From assembly GCF_003605435.1 (NCBI RefSeq), contig NZ_QXQB01000001.1:496001-560000 (forward strand): DNA of 64,000 nucleotides. Direction: 5' to 3'. This stretch comes from Paenibacillus pinisoli (GTDB lineage: Bacteria > Bacillota > Bacilli > Paenibacillales > Paenibacillaceae). Positions 8,091-14,614 of the stretch are shown here, piece after piece; positions within the stretch are counted from its first letter, which is position 1, and the number at the start of each line of letters is the position of its first letter. The notes below the pieces were generated by a model. The model saw nothing but the letters and a program-made list of their open reading frames with translations, did not search any database and was not told the DNA's origin. Made by a program: the position numbers and the translations under genes.

Positions 8091-8900
8091 TTACACTCCC
8101 TCTAGCAAATTAGAGTAGTGTATGATGCTTCTCAGCTTTTTTGTAGACTTGCAATAGTCACATCTCTCACAGCGCGAAGGTAAGGCTCCACCATGTTTGA
8201 CCTCTAGGATTCTTGGCATGTTATTTTCTATCTCTTCCAATTCGCGCTCTATAGTTAAGTTATCTATTGCAATAATCTCCTTATCAGGGATTTCTTCTTT
8301 TGTAACAGCCAACAAGAGTGGTTCCAACCAGTTCTCGCGCTTAAATCGCCGCTTGTCTAACTCTGCATAAAGCGAGAGTTGGGTAGTATAGTTGTAAGCT
8401 ACAACAAAAGACACCCAACCCCAACGTCTATCCCAGTGACGCTTACGGATATCCTGTGTCGTCTTAAGGTCAGTAAATCTACCTTGTTGTGGGTTATGAA
8501 CATCTATCTTTGCTTTCCATATAGCACCGGCAAACTTGGCTGTAATGATAACCTCTTTATCTCCGCTCAGGACAAACATGCAAAACTCGTCATCTCTCAA
8601 CGCTGAAATCATACGTTCCGCAACTTGGTAGGGAGCTCTAAGCTCCCCCTTATTTGAACCTTTGGTTAAGAAGATTTCAGGGTGGTCCGCATGAAATTGA
8701 TCCAATACGCCCTCTGCCCATGAATGAACATAGGAACCTACTTTTAATGCCTCACTCTCGGGTTCTGACCATTCCCCTCGAATCTTTGCCATTGCGGACG
8801 CTTCGCATGTCCGAAAATCCTGATACTGGCTGTGGCTCAAGTAAAATGCGTTGGCCTCACGGGAATGGTAGTTCAGATTGTCCAGTTGCACCGTTGTCAT
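8091..8900 (-). CDS. PD-(D/E)XK phage exonuclease (RecE/DUF3799-like)
   Basis: The product of about 269 residues has the layout of phage exonucleases that pair with annealing proteins. It starts with YLSHSQYQDFRTCEASAMAK and then GSYVHSWAEG, followed by WKAKIDVHN and FTDLKTT, which hold the D and (D/E)XK residues. The later motif YTTQLSLYAEL is also typical. CERCDYC near the C-terminus could bind a metal or an iron-sulfur cluster, as in Cas4-like relatives. It overlaps the upstream annealing-protein gene by about 44 bases, and the two probably act together in phage recombination. Confidence 0.8.
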   Translation of the reverse strand: MTTVQLDNLNYHSREANAFYLSHSQYQDFRTCEASAMAKIRGEWSEPESEALKVGSYVHSWAEGVLDQFHADHPEIFLTKGSNKGELRAPYQVAERMISALRDDEFCMFVLSGDKEVIITAKFAGAIWKAKIDVHNPQQGRFTDLKTTQDIRKRHWDRRWGWVSFVVAYNYTTQLSLYAELDKRRFKRENWLEPLLLAVTKEEIPDKEIIAIDNLTIERELEEIENNMPRILEVKHGGALPSRCERCDYCKSTKKLRSIIHYSNLLEGV

Positions 8901-9774
8901 CCCCACCATCTACACTCTTTTGCTTTGCCGCCTTGGCTTGTAGAAATGCTTCCTCTGTTTTACTAGCTTCAGTAGTTGACCCGCGAGATGGACCAAATTC
9001 GAAGTAATCTTCTCGTTTAGCCATGCCATCTCGCAGCGCCTTCCAAACCCCACCTATTCTCAGATAGTCGTTTTCGGTAAATGAATCGGCGCTACATCCC
9101 ATGTATTTCTCGATTTGTTCCTTCGTAACGCCGAACTTCTCTTTGAATTGATGTAGTGCACTGCGTACACGATCAGCAAGCGGCTCTGTATATCCGGATA
9201 CGAGTGTTTTTTTGCACTGATCAAGTGCAGCGTCCACAATATCACCTGGGATAACACCGAGAATGCACGCTCGCATTCGGCGGGCGCCGTTATTAGCCAC
9301 TAGTTCATATATGTCCCTTGGGTCTTCCAGCCGCTTTATACTACCGCCAGCTTTTCGCTCATGCTTTACAGCAAAGGTCATTTGCCGACGAGTATTCGTT
9401 TCAATATCCCACGCATAAGCCATCACCTGAGACTCGCCACTCTTTTGCTCCAATTCGATCAGTCCGTAATCAATATTGCCCCAGCTTTGAGCTAAAACTT
9501 CTGCAAGTCTTATGGAAGGACCGTTAACTTTACTTCCACCACGAGGGAACTCATACTCCGCTTCCTCTGCCAGTTTCTTGCGCTGGCATGCCATCATGAT
9601 TCGGTTAAATGCAGCTTGCTGATCCCTGGGAAATTGCTTAGCCATGAAGATTGCAGCTTTAACTTCCTCTGCCTGACGTGTTTTGACGCCTTCAGTCGTA
9701 ACAGAAACCGCTCCCTGTGGAGTAACTGGTGGCATATAGTTGCTATAATCGATTCCTGCGTTATCAAATGACAT
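8857..9774 (-). CDS. Candidate single-strand annealing protein of the phage recombination pair
   Basis: The 305-residue product contains GPSIRLAEVLAQSWGNIDYG, MAYAWDIETNTRRQMTFAVK and YELVANNGARRMRACILGVI. I associate these motifs with phage proteins encoded next to RecE/Cas4-like exonucleases. The C-terminus is acidic and ends ELPFP, resembling the acidic tip of SSB proteins that recruits host repair factors. The position directly upstream of the exonuclease supports an annealing role in the manner of RecT. The family assignment is inference from context and memory. Confidence 0.55.
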   Translation of the reverse strand: MSFDNAGIDYSNYMPPVTPQGAVSVTTEGVKTRQAEEVKAAIFMAKQFPRDQQAAFNRIMMACQRKKLAEEAEYEFPRGGSKVNGPSIRLAEVLAQSWGNIDYGLIELEQKSGESQVMAYAWDIETNTRRQMTFAVKHERKAGGSIKRLEDPRDIYELVANNGARRMRACILGVIPGDIVDAALDQCKKTLVSGYTEPLADRVRSALHQFKEKFGVTKEQIEKYMGCSADSFTENDYLRIGGVWKALRDGMAKREDYFEFGPSRGSTTEASKTEEAFLQAKAAKQKSVDGGDDNGATGQSELPFP

Positions 9775-9786
9775 GGTAAACCTCCT

Positions 9787-10131
9787 TCATATCCAATCTG
9801 CAACGGATACGCCATGATACCGCGCCATTGCATAAATACTGCGTTGGGACTGATGCCAGTATCTGGCGTCCTCCAGTTGCTCCCTTGCAACCTCCTCAAT
9901 TTCGTCTGATAATCTCCGGAATTGTGGATGTTGCTCAAGAGCTTCAACAAGCTTTTTACTTAGTCGTTCCGAACGTCCCATCGCCTCAACTTGCTTCCAT
10001 AGCTCGGCATTCAAATCGACTTCAAAATAACCTGTCACAAAATACTCCTGCCATTCGTGATAAGCACGCTCCAGAATCGTATCCGCCACATACGGGGCCA
10101 ATTTATCCAGTGTTTGCTTTGGAATGTCCAT
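9787..10131 (-). CDS. Phage protein, unknown function, helical
   Basis: From MDIPKQTLDKLAPYVADTIL the product is 114 residues, strongly helical and charged, with a tyrosine- and glutamate-rich middle (LERAYHEWQEYFVTGYFEVD). The frame is open up to 10227, but that extension reads through a terminator hairpin and the ATG at 10131 has a purine-rich GGGGAG just before it. Family unknown. Confidence 0.6.
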   Translation of the reverse strand: MDIPKQTLDKLAPYVADTILERAYHEWQEYFVTGYFEVDLNAELWKQVEAMGRSERLSKKLVEALEQHPQFRRLSDEIEEVAREQLEDARYWHQSQRSIYAMARYHGVSVADWI

Positions 10132-10165
10132 AGCTCCCCCTTGTCCGCCCCTCGCACGTGTGCTA

Positions 10166-10330
10166 CTATTGGAGCAACATTTGTTTAGATGGCCCGCCTG
10201 CCAGCGGGCCTTTTTTATTTCTTGCAATCAACGCATTTCGAGGATGCCCCGGTTCGTCACCATCATCGATGTATGCCCCGCAGCTCCCACAAAGGATTCC
10301 ATCTAAAATCATTTCAGTAACGTCACTCAT
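10166..10330 (-). pseudogene. Phage zinc-ribbon protein, probably frameshifted
   Basis: The 54-residue frame starts MSDVTEMILDGILCGSCGAY after AAGGAGG. It carries CGSCG and then GDEPGHPR, as in a common family of small phage zinc ribbons that normally end with PR-x-C-x2-C. Here the frame continues into ALIARN and loses the second cysteine pair. Reading one phase over after the arginine gives KCVDCKK and a stop at 10215-10217, exactly at the foot of the hairpin. That restores the family pattern. A one-base indel near 10240, in the genome or the assembly, is the simplest explanation. Confidence 0.6.
10191..10216 (+). terminator. Terminator hairpin with T-run on the plus strand
   Basis: GGCCCGC at 10191-10197 and GCGGGCC at 10204-10210 form a seven-base stem followed by TTTTTT. 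The T-run is on the plus strand, opposite to the genes. It sits directly after the likely original stop codon of the zinc-ribbon gene to its right. Confidence 0.6.
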
Positions 10331-10642
10331 CCGGGTTAAACCTCCTTCCCTATGTAATGGAGTGGGCAAGGATTTGCACCTTACTACGGTTTGCACTTAG
10401 TTTCTCGTTGGTCGCCGGTTAGCATTTTGCACGGACCAGACTTCACCGCAAAGCCGTATTGGTTTTTATAGCCGACTATTGCCGACAACTTAAACGCCGG
10501 GATTTGCACCCTACTTCTAAGCTCACAGGCGTTGCGATCCCTTTTCCGCCACCACTCATTGATGCGTCAGCCGCATCTCAGGACACCGAACCGGGGGTTG
10601 GGGTTCGATGCCCGGAGACAAGGCTGAGCCTTGTCCGTATTT
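10331..10642 (-). ncRNA. Gene-free structured stretch, candidate noncoding RNA
   Basis: This 312-base stretch holds no credible gene but much structure. On the minus strand, GGTGCAAATCC occurs at 10371-10381 and 10500-10510. In the first copy the loop TGCAAAT is closed by AAGG/CCTT, in the second by GGG/CCC, so the same loop is held by different base pairs. Further hairpins are GATGCG/CGCATC (10561-10577), CGAACC/GGTTCG (10587-10607) and GACAAGGCT/AGCCTTGTC (10617-10635, with a T-rich tail on the plus strand). TGCAAA occurs four times on the minus strand. The strand of any RNA is uncertain. Confidence 0.4.
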
Positions 10643-10897
10643 TTAGAGACCTGCTGCCTCAGTCAAAAGCCTGATCCCTTCCTTGCTGTATTGCTTGCCA
10701 CCAAAATAAATCAAGTCATCTTGGCTACCGGTGATCGCGCATCCAGGTTGATATTTCCGAAGGATAATGTTCTCACCATCCACAAAGACCTCCATTGGAT
10801 CGCTCTCGCCGATCCCAAGAGTACGGCGCAATTCTTTCGGAATAACCACTCTGCCCAACTCGTCTACCTTACGTACAATGCCCGTTGCTTTCATCAT
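10643..10897 (-). CDS. AbrB/SpoVT-type transition-state regulator-like protein
   Basis: The product of about 84 residues starts MKATGIVRKVDELGRVVIPK, with RRTLGIGESDPMEVF and ENIILRKYQPGC following. This is the swapped-hairpin AbrB DNA-binding domain at full strength, and the protein is close to AbrB in length. AbrB proteins repress post-exponential and sporulation genes, so a phage copy could tune host development or phage expression. GGAGG lies eight bases before a double ATG, and the first or second may be used. Confidence 0.88.
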   Translation of the reverse strand: MMKATGIVRKVDELGRVVIPKELRRTLGIGESDPMEVFVDGENIILRKYQPGCAITGSQDDLIYFGGKQYSKEGIRLLTEAAGL

Positions 10898-10912
10898 CTT
10901 AATAACCTCCAA

Positions 10913-11065
10913 TTAATTGTTTTGATGTACGTGTTCAGCTTCGCCTTCTGTAATTTCGTCCATGGCAGTGTACATAGCCATTTCGATGTATTTGATAGTT
11001 TTTTTATCAAGACCCGCATCACGCGCTGCGATAATCATGTAGCCGATTGCCGCTGAGTTCGTCAT
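10913..11065 (-). CDS. Small phage protein, unknown function
   Basis: The 50-residue product starts MTNSAAIGYMIIAARDAGLD and ends EGEAEHVHQNN. AAGGAGGTG precedes the ATG at ideal spacing, the strongest evidence that it is real. It overlaps the end of the upstream gene by 47 bases in another phase. It is helical and has no known family. Confidence 0.6.
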   Translation of the reverse strand: MTNSAAIGYMIIAARDAGLDKKTIKYIEMAMYTAMDEITEGEAEHVHQNN

Positions 11066-11285
11066 GACCTACACCTCCTTGCTGCACTGGCGGATAATGT
11101 TCGTCCAGCACCTGATCGAGAGTGTCAGCAGCAGCTGCCATCTGCTCAGCATGGATATTGAGCCGGCGCTCCAGCTCACCCATACGCCAACCGCCTCCAC
11201 GTGTCCGGCACTCTAATATAGAAGCAATGGCTGAGCGAATTGTATTAATCTCTCCCGGCTTGTCCGGGTTTGGAATGTATAGCAT
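11019..11285 (-). CDS. Small phage protein, unknown function
   Basis: From MLYIPNPDKPGEINTIRSAI the product is 88 residues. AGGAGG sits seven bases before this ATG; the longer frame from 11336 lacks such a site. The middle (GELERRLNIHAEQMAAAADT) is helical. The family is not recognised. Confidence 0.55.
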   Translation of the reverse strand: MLYIPNPDKPGEINTIRSAIASILECRTRGGGWRMGELERRLNIHAEQMAAAADTLDQVLDEHYPPVQQGGVGHDELSGNRLHDYRSA

Positions 11286-11295
11286 ATTAGTCCTC

Positions 11296-11523
11296 CTATC
11301 CGATCTTTTGCTGCCGATTTTCGACGACCTGGCCAACTGCTTTATGTAGGCGCCGTAGTTGCCTATCCGATATTGCTTCAGGGTTTCGACAGTGTCTCTC
11401 TGTCTGCAGAGTGACGGCTACGGCTGCTTCCACAGTCAAGCCCTTATATCTAATGCGGGCAACCGCCATACAAACCGCTGCTTGCTCAGATGTTTTGCTT
11501 ATCCAGCGAAACCTCATACTCAA
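11296..11523 (-). CDS. Small basic phage protein, unknown function
   Basis: The 75-residue product is arginine-rich and alpha-helical (MAVARIRYKGLTVEAAVAVT, SDRQLRRLHKAVGQVVENRQ). This could suit nucleic-acid binding. Overlap with the neighbouring gene suggests coupling. The exact start among MSMRF and later methionines is uncertain. Confidence 0.5.
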   Translation of the reverse strand: MSMRFRWISKTSEQAAVCMAVARIRYKGLTVEAAVAVTLQTERHCRNPEAISDRQLRRLHKAVGQVVENRQQKIG

Positions 11524-11737
11524 GTACCTCCTGCACAGGTAATTCGTATCGATCAGCCATCAGCCTATAGACAGCCGTATGAAAATTCTTGCGTTCAGCG
11601 TCCACCCGATCACCAAGCATCAAGTACATGTCACGCATCTGCTTTGTTACCGACATCTGCGCCATCACTTGCAATGCGCCAACAATCATCAATGCCTCTT
11701 GCCCATCCAGTTCGACCACAAATCTTCCGTTGAGCAT
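11486..11737 (-). CDS. Small phage protein, unknown function
   Basis: The 83-residue product starts MLNGRFVVELDGQEALMIVG, a beta hairpin followed by helices (MAQMSVTKQMRDMYLMLGDR). It ends in an acidic segment. It lies in the run of small leftward early genes. No family is recognised. Confidence 0.5.
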   Translation of the reverse strand: MLNGRFVVELDGQEALMIVGALQVMAQMSVTKQMRDMYLMLGDRVDAERKNFHTAVYRLMADRYELPVQEVLEYEVSLDKQNI

Positions 11738-11741
11738 CGAG

Positions 11742-12017
11742 TTATCTCCCTGTTTCTGCCTTGCGCGATCGGCAAAGGACCGTTAAAATGGACAACAAGA
11801 GACTACTTAACCGTGTTCTCAGCTTGGACGTCCGGCCTGCCCGCCGGGCGTTTTTTATTTCAATTCTCGCAAAACGAATCATACTATGCAGATAAGCCTG
11901 CATTTCCAACTTCTTCGACGGATCGAACCGGTCCGGATGCTTCTCCATCCATTTCAGATTGTGTTCTGCATTGCGACCGGCACGCCTTGCTTCATCAGCC
12001 AGCTGCTCTCTCAACAT
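11742..12017 (-). CDS. Small phage protein, unknown function
   Basis: The product of about 91 residues begins MLREQLADEARRAGRNAEHN, with GGAGG seven bases upstream. The N-terminal 60 residues are charged and helical. The last 25 residues read through a GC-rich hairpin around 11835 with a T-run on the plus strand and look less protein-like, so the ancestral gene may have been shorter. Confidence 0.5.
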   Translation of the reverse strand: MLREQLADEARRAGRNAEHNLKWMEKHPDRFDPSKKLEMQAYLHSMIRFARIEIKNARRAGRTSKLRTRLSSLLLSILTVLCRSRKAETGR

Positions 12018-12021
12018 TCGA

Positions 12022-12270
12022 TCATCCTCCAATCATGGGTATCAAACTCTGTAGAATAGACAGACCGTCAATACCGCATATAAATGCCACCACTACTTCT
12101 CTCGCTCCTGTAATCTCAGCCCACTGGGTTAGTGTCCTTACGTCGAGTTCTTGCTGATCGTTCTCTAGTTTGCTTATTGCGCTTCGGGACCGGTGCAACC
12201 GCTCAGCGAGTTGTTCTTGGCTCATTCCTATGCGATCTCGACATGCTCTTAAGATCGCGCCGTATTTCAA
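12022..12270 (-). CDS. XRE-family helix-turn-helix protein
   Basis: Starting at a TTG ten bases after GGAGGG, the 82-residue product reads LKYGAILRACRDRIGMSQEQ, then LAERLHRSRSAISKLENDQQ. This is a standard Cro/CI-type helix-turn-helix. The longer frame to 12369 has no ribosome binding site. It probably controls early phage promoters alongside the main repressor. Confidence 0.75.
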   Translation of the reverse strand: MKYGAILRACRDRIGMSQEQLAERLHRSRSAISKLENDQQELDVRTLTQWAEITGAREVVVAFICGIDGLSILQSLIPMIGG

Positions 12271-12385
12271 CCTTAGACCTCCCTCCGTTCGATAATCGAA
12301 CAGACAAATTACTTGCTGGGGTGTACAGTAAAGACATACCATTCCTCTCACACCCCAGCCGTCGATCAAGCTAGCAGACCGGCGG

Positions 12386-12529
12386 CTAAACCCTCACCAA
12401 CAAAAACAGATACTTCAAGTTCCCGCGTGTCACATCAGCCAAAACCCAACCTTCATTTAACATCTCATTCACTTTCTCCTCATCAGCCGTTGTGAAGACT
12501 TCTTTCGCGTCACTAACATTAATCTCCAA
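12386..12529 (-). CDS. Small phage protein, DUF1737-like
   Basis: The 47-50 residue product contains NVSDAKEVFTTADEEKVNEM and LNEGWVLADVTRG. It resembles short phage proteins that carry a VN-x-LNEGW core. GAGGAGGT precedes a TTG at 12529 by seven bases. A GTG at 12538 abuts the ribosome binding site and is less likely. It ends in a hydrophobic strand (YLFLLVRV). Confidence 0.6.
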   Translation of the reverse strand: MEINVSDAKEVFTTADEEKVNEMLNEGWVLADVTRGNLKYLFLLVRV

Positions 12530-12550
12530 GGTGCTCACCTCCTCTCAGTT

Positions 12551-12841
12551 TCAGCCAACAATTTGAACGCTCTCGCGCTCGCTGGCCGCCATAAAATCAT
12601 CCAATGTTTGTGGACGGAGTAGAATTCGACCAGCCACACGCACGTGTGGAAGTTCCTTTTCTCGAATTAGCTTTCGTAAGGTGTCTTTATGCACCCCCAT
12701 ATAAACAGCCGCATCGTCGATGTTCATCGTTGCCGGCCGAATTTTCTGAGTTTGCTCAATTATTTGTGGCAGCACCGAATTAGAAAATTCGTAGAAGGCC
12801 GCTACTAAATCTTCCTGCTGAAGTGGTCGTAATTTATCCAT
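12551..12841 (-). CDS. Excisionase-type helix-turn-helix protein
   Basis: The 96-residue product carries a MerR/excisionase-like winged helix: MNIDDAAVYMGVHKDTLRKL, then REKELPHVRVAGRILLRPQT. AAGGAG precedes the ATG by eight bases. Such proteins act as excisionases or as small DNA-binding regulators in phages. Its position next to the switch region fits either. Confidence 0.75.
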   Translation of the reverse strand: MDKLRPLQQEDLVAAFYEFSNSVLPQIIEQTQKIRPATMNIDDAAVYMGVHKDTLRKLIREKELPHVRVAGRILLRPQTLDDFMAASERESVQIVG

Positions 12842-13044
12842 CTCCGTGTCTCCTTACTTTTTAATGACTTAATGATCAATTCAATTTGATTCAGAACTGT
12901 ACTTCCTGCTGCGACCTCTGCTAAAAACTGCTGAGCGTCATTCACAATCCACGAGGCAATCTCGCTTTCCTTTTGCTCAGTCAGAATCGTCAAATCTGTA
13001 GTTAGATCAATCTGTCTTTGCAAATTGGCTATTCCTCGACGCAA
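12805..13044 (-). CDS. Small phage protein, unknown function
   Basis: The 79-residue product is helical and charged (MRRGIANLQRQIDLTTDLTI, ASWIVNDAQQFLAEVAAGST) and overlaps both neighbours by short stretches. It sits between the Cro-like and excisionase-like genes. No motif is recognised. Confidence 0.5.
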   Translation of the reverse strand: MRRGIANLQRQIDLTTDLTILTEQKESEIASWIVNDAQQFLAEVAAGSTVLNQIELIIKSLKSKETRRWINYDHFSRKI

Positions 13045-13289
13045 TCCGCCTCCACTTTCTTTGCTATTTCAGCAAAATTAAATTTAAAAAAATTCTCCAT
13101 TTTACACTTTAGTTTCCTAGCTACAATTGGTAGTTGTTCTGCTTTTAATGCTGATTCGCCAACTTCATACTTTAAATAAGTCGAAGCATTTTTAAATCCA
13201 AGCGACTCCGCCATTTCTTGCAGAGGTATGTTTAATTCTTGCCGCCTGTCACGCATATATTCTAGGTCAAGTGATGTCGTTTTTCCCAA
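13029..13289 (-). CDS. Cro-like XRE helix-turn-helix protein, first gene of the early operon
   Basis: From a TTG eight bases after AAGGAG, the product is about 86 residues. It contains MRDRRQELNIPLQEMAESLG and NASTYLKYEVGESALKAEQL, an XRE-type helix-turn-helix. It is the first leftward gene after the operator region, where Cro-type antagonists of the repressor sit. An ATG at 13307 in the same frame lies within the leader and has no ribosome binding site. Confidence 0.75.
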   Translation of the reverse strand: MGKTTSLDLEYMRDRRQELNIPLQEMAESLGFKNASTYLKYEVGESALKAEQLPIVARKLKCKMENFFKFNFAEIAKKVEADCVEE

Positions 13290-13308
13290 ACCGCTCTCTC
13301 CTTTCATT

Positions 13309-13439
13309 TTGCTGAATTAGCAATCCTTACGTCTATATTACTTTGCTGTTTTAGCAATGTCAACTACATTTTTGTTGAATCAGCAAAACCTCTTTTTCCG
13401 TTTCGGAAAACTGCTATAATAAAATTGCTGAATCGGAAA
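13309..13439. promoter_or_regulatory. Lysogeny switch: five palindromic operators between repressor and Cro-like gene
   Basis: Three sites are of the type TTGCTGA-TTAGCAA (13309-13323, 13343-13357, 13372-13386). One is TTTTCCG-TTT-CGGAAAA (13394-13410). The last joins half of each type, TTGCTGAATCGGAAA (13425-13439). TATAAT at 13415-13420 is a likely -10 for the rightward repressor promoter. The arrangement is what the divergent repressor and Cro-like proteins would share. Two half-site types in one operator region are unusual. Confidence 0.75.
13335..13363 (-). promoter_or_regulatory. Leftward early promoter with an operator filling its spacer
   Basis: On the minus strand TTGACA (13358-13363) and TAATAT (13335-13340) are separated by exactly 17 bases. 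The 15-bp palindrome TTGCTGTTTTAGCAA (13343-13357) fills that spacer. Repressor bound there would block RNA polymerase directly. The promoter drives the Cro-like gene and the early operon. Confidence 0.8.
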
Positions 13440-13456
13440 AGAAGTGAGTGATCTTA

Positions 13457-13840
13457 ATGATTAATGTCGGTCAAATAATTAGACGTTTGCGGGAGAAAGA
13501 AGGATTATCACAGATTCAACTTGCAGATAAACTGAACATTAACAACAGCGTCTTGTCTCGAATCGAATCCGGAAAGCGACATATTGAAGACTCCGAGTTA
13601 ATTCTTTTCGCAGACTTTTTTGACACCAATATTGAATATCTTTTAGGTCGTACTGATGACCCGTCTCCAATTACAAAAAATAAAGAACTATCAGCGAGTG
13701 GAGATATTTATGTTGCTTATTTGGGTGGACCTAAAAAAGTATTAGACGCCGAGGAAGCCGCTCATTTGGATGAAGCATTGGAGATGTTTCGGGCTTTTCG
13801 AGAAAAACGAATGAAGGAAATAGAGAAGAAAGAACGGTAA
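13457..13840 (+). CDS. XRE-family phage repressor
   Basis: The 127-residue product starts MINVGQIIRRLREKEGLSQI and shows the classic helix-turn-helix (LADKLNINNSVLSRIESGKR), then FFDTNIEYLLGRTDDPS. The C-terminal 60 residues carry an acidic helix and no protease motif, so inactivation is likely by the neighbouring ImmA-type protease rather than self-cleavage. It heads the rightward lysogeny module. Confidence 0.85.
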   Translation: MINVGQIIRRLREKEGLSQIQLADKLNINNSVLSRIESGKRHIEDSELILFADFFDTNIEYLLGRTDDPSPITKNKELSASGDIYVAYLGGPKKVLDAEEAAHLDEALEMFRAFREKRMKEIEKKER

Positions 13841-13887
13841 CAAGTCCACCATCCGCTTGGGAAACATTTGCGGTATACAAAGAAATA

Positions 13888-13912
13888 AGCCAGCAATGGC
13901 TTTTCTTTTTAA
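13888..13912 (+). terminator. Short terminator after the repressor gene
   Basis: AGCCA and TGGCT form a small stem around GCAA, followed by a T-rich run (TTTCTTTTT). It would end repressor transcription before the separately controlled protease gene. Confidence 0.45.
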
Positions 13913-13921
13913 CCATAATAC

Positions 13922-13935
13922 AGAACATACGTTCT
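13922..13935 (+). promoter_or_regulatory. LexA (SOS) box upstream of the ImmA-type gene
   Basis: GAAC-ATAC-GTTC at 13923-13934 matches the Gram-positive LexA consensus GAAC-N4-GTTC exactly. It lies about 20 bases before the protease start codon and just after a CATAAT hexamer that could be a -10. Host LexA bound here would repress the gene until DNA damage. Confidence 0.65.
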
Positions 13936-13953
13936 TTTTCGAGGGGGATCACA

Positions 13954-14574
13954 ATGCAATTTGACCTGAAGCTTTACAAACCAACCGAAGTGGAAAATCG
14001 TATTAGTTCCGTTTATCAAGATAGCGGCATCGTTTCTCCTGCAGACATGGACTTGGACCGAATCGCACTCATTTTTAATTGTCACATCATTTATTCCGAC
14101 AAACCGACCATGGTTCTATACGACGATGATCATGGCGGCTTGATTTTTCTTAGAGCTAACGCTCCCAGAGAGCAACAGCGAGAAGATTTTTTTCATGAAA
14201 TCAGTCATCCGGCCTTACATGTAGGTTGCCAGGACAACCTGCCCGATTTATTTGTTGGTTTACAAGAATCTCAAGCTGCAAGCTTCCAACTTTATGCGGC
14301 CATGCCCTACTACATGTTGGCAGATATTACGCCTTGCCATACATTTGACGAATACTATACCCTGCTGTCAGAGACTTTTCGGCTCCCTCGCATCTTCGTG
14401 CAGCGTCGGATCGATCAGGTAAATCGACGGATACTCCAAGGTCATCAAGATCGTTACATACGTACACGATTCAACAATCCCGTATCGCATCGTTTCAGTC
14501 ATACCGAAGAGACATTGCGCATTCTCAGGCAGCTCAATCAGCAACTAACTAAGAAACAGGAGGCCCTCAATTGA
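13954..14574 (+). CDS. ImmA/IrrE-family metalloprotease (anti-repressor)
   Basis: The 206-residue product has the zinc protease motif HEISH at residues 81-85, within EDFFHEISHPALH, and a later glutamate in LQESQAASFQLYAAMP. This is the ImmA/IrrE (DUF955) core. In ICEBs1 and related phages, ImmA cuts the XRE repressor after DNA damage to start induction. It lies just downstream of the repressor here, but with its own putative SOS-controlled promoter instead of forming an overlapping pair. Confidence 0.85.
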   Translation: MQFDLKLYKPTEVENRISSVYQDSGIVSPADMDLDRIALIFNCHIIYSDKPTMVLYDDDHGGLIFLRANAPREQQREDFFHEISHPALHVGCQDNLPDLFVGLQESQAASFQLYAAMPYYMLADITPCHTFDEYYTLLSETFRLPRIFVQRRIDQVNRRILQGHQDRYIRTRFNNPVSHRFSHTEETLRILRQLNQQLTKKQEALN

Positions 14575-14614
14575 TGAATGGTTCTGCGAATTATTACATG
14601 GTGAGGTGATCAAA

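Noticed and set aside
10331-10642. tRNA gene, suggested by GGTGCAAATCC and GGGTTCGATGCCC
   Set aside because: T-arm-like pieces occur on both strands, but no acceptor stem, D-arm and anticodon arm can be arranged at tRNA spacing and no CCA end fits.
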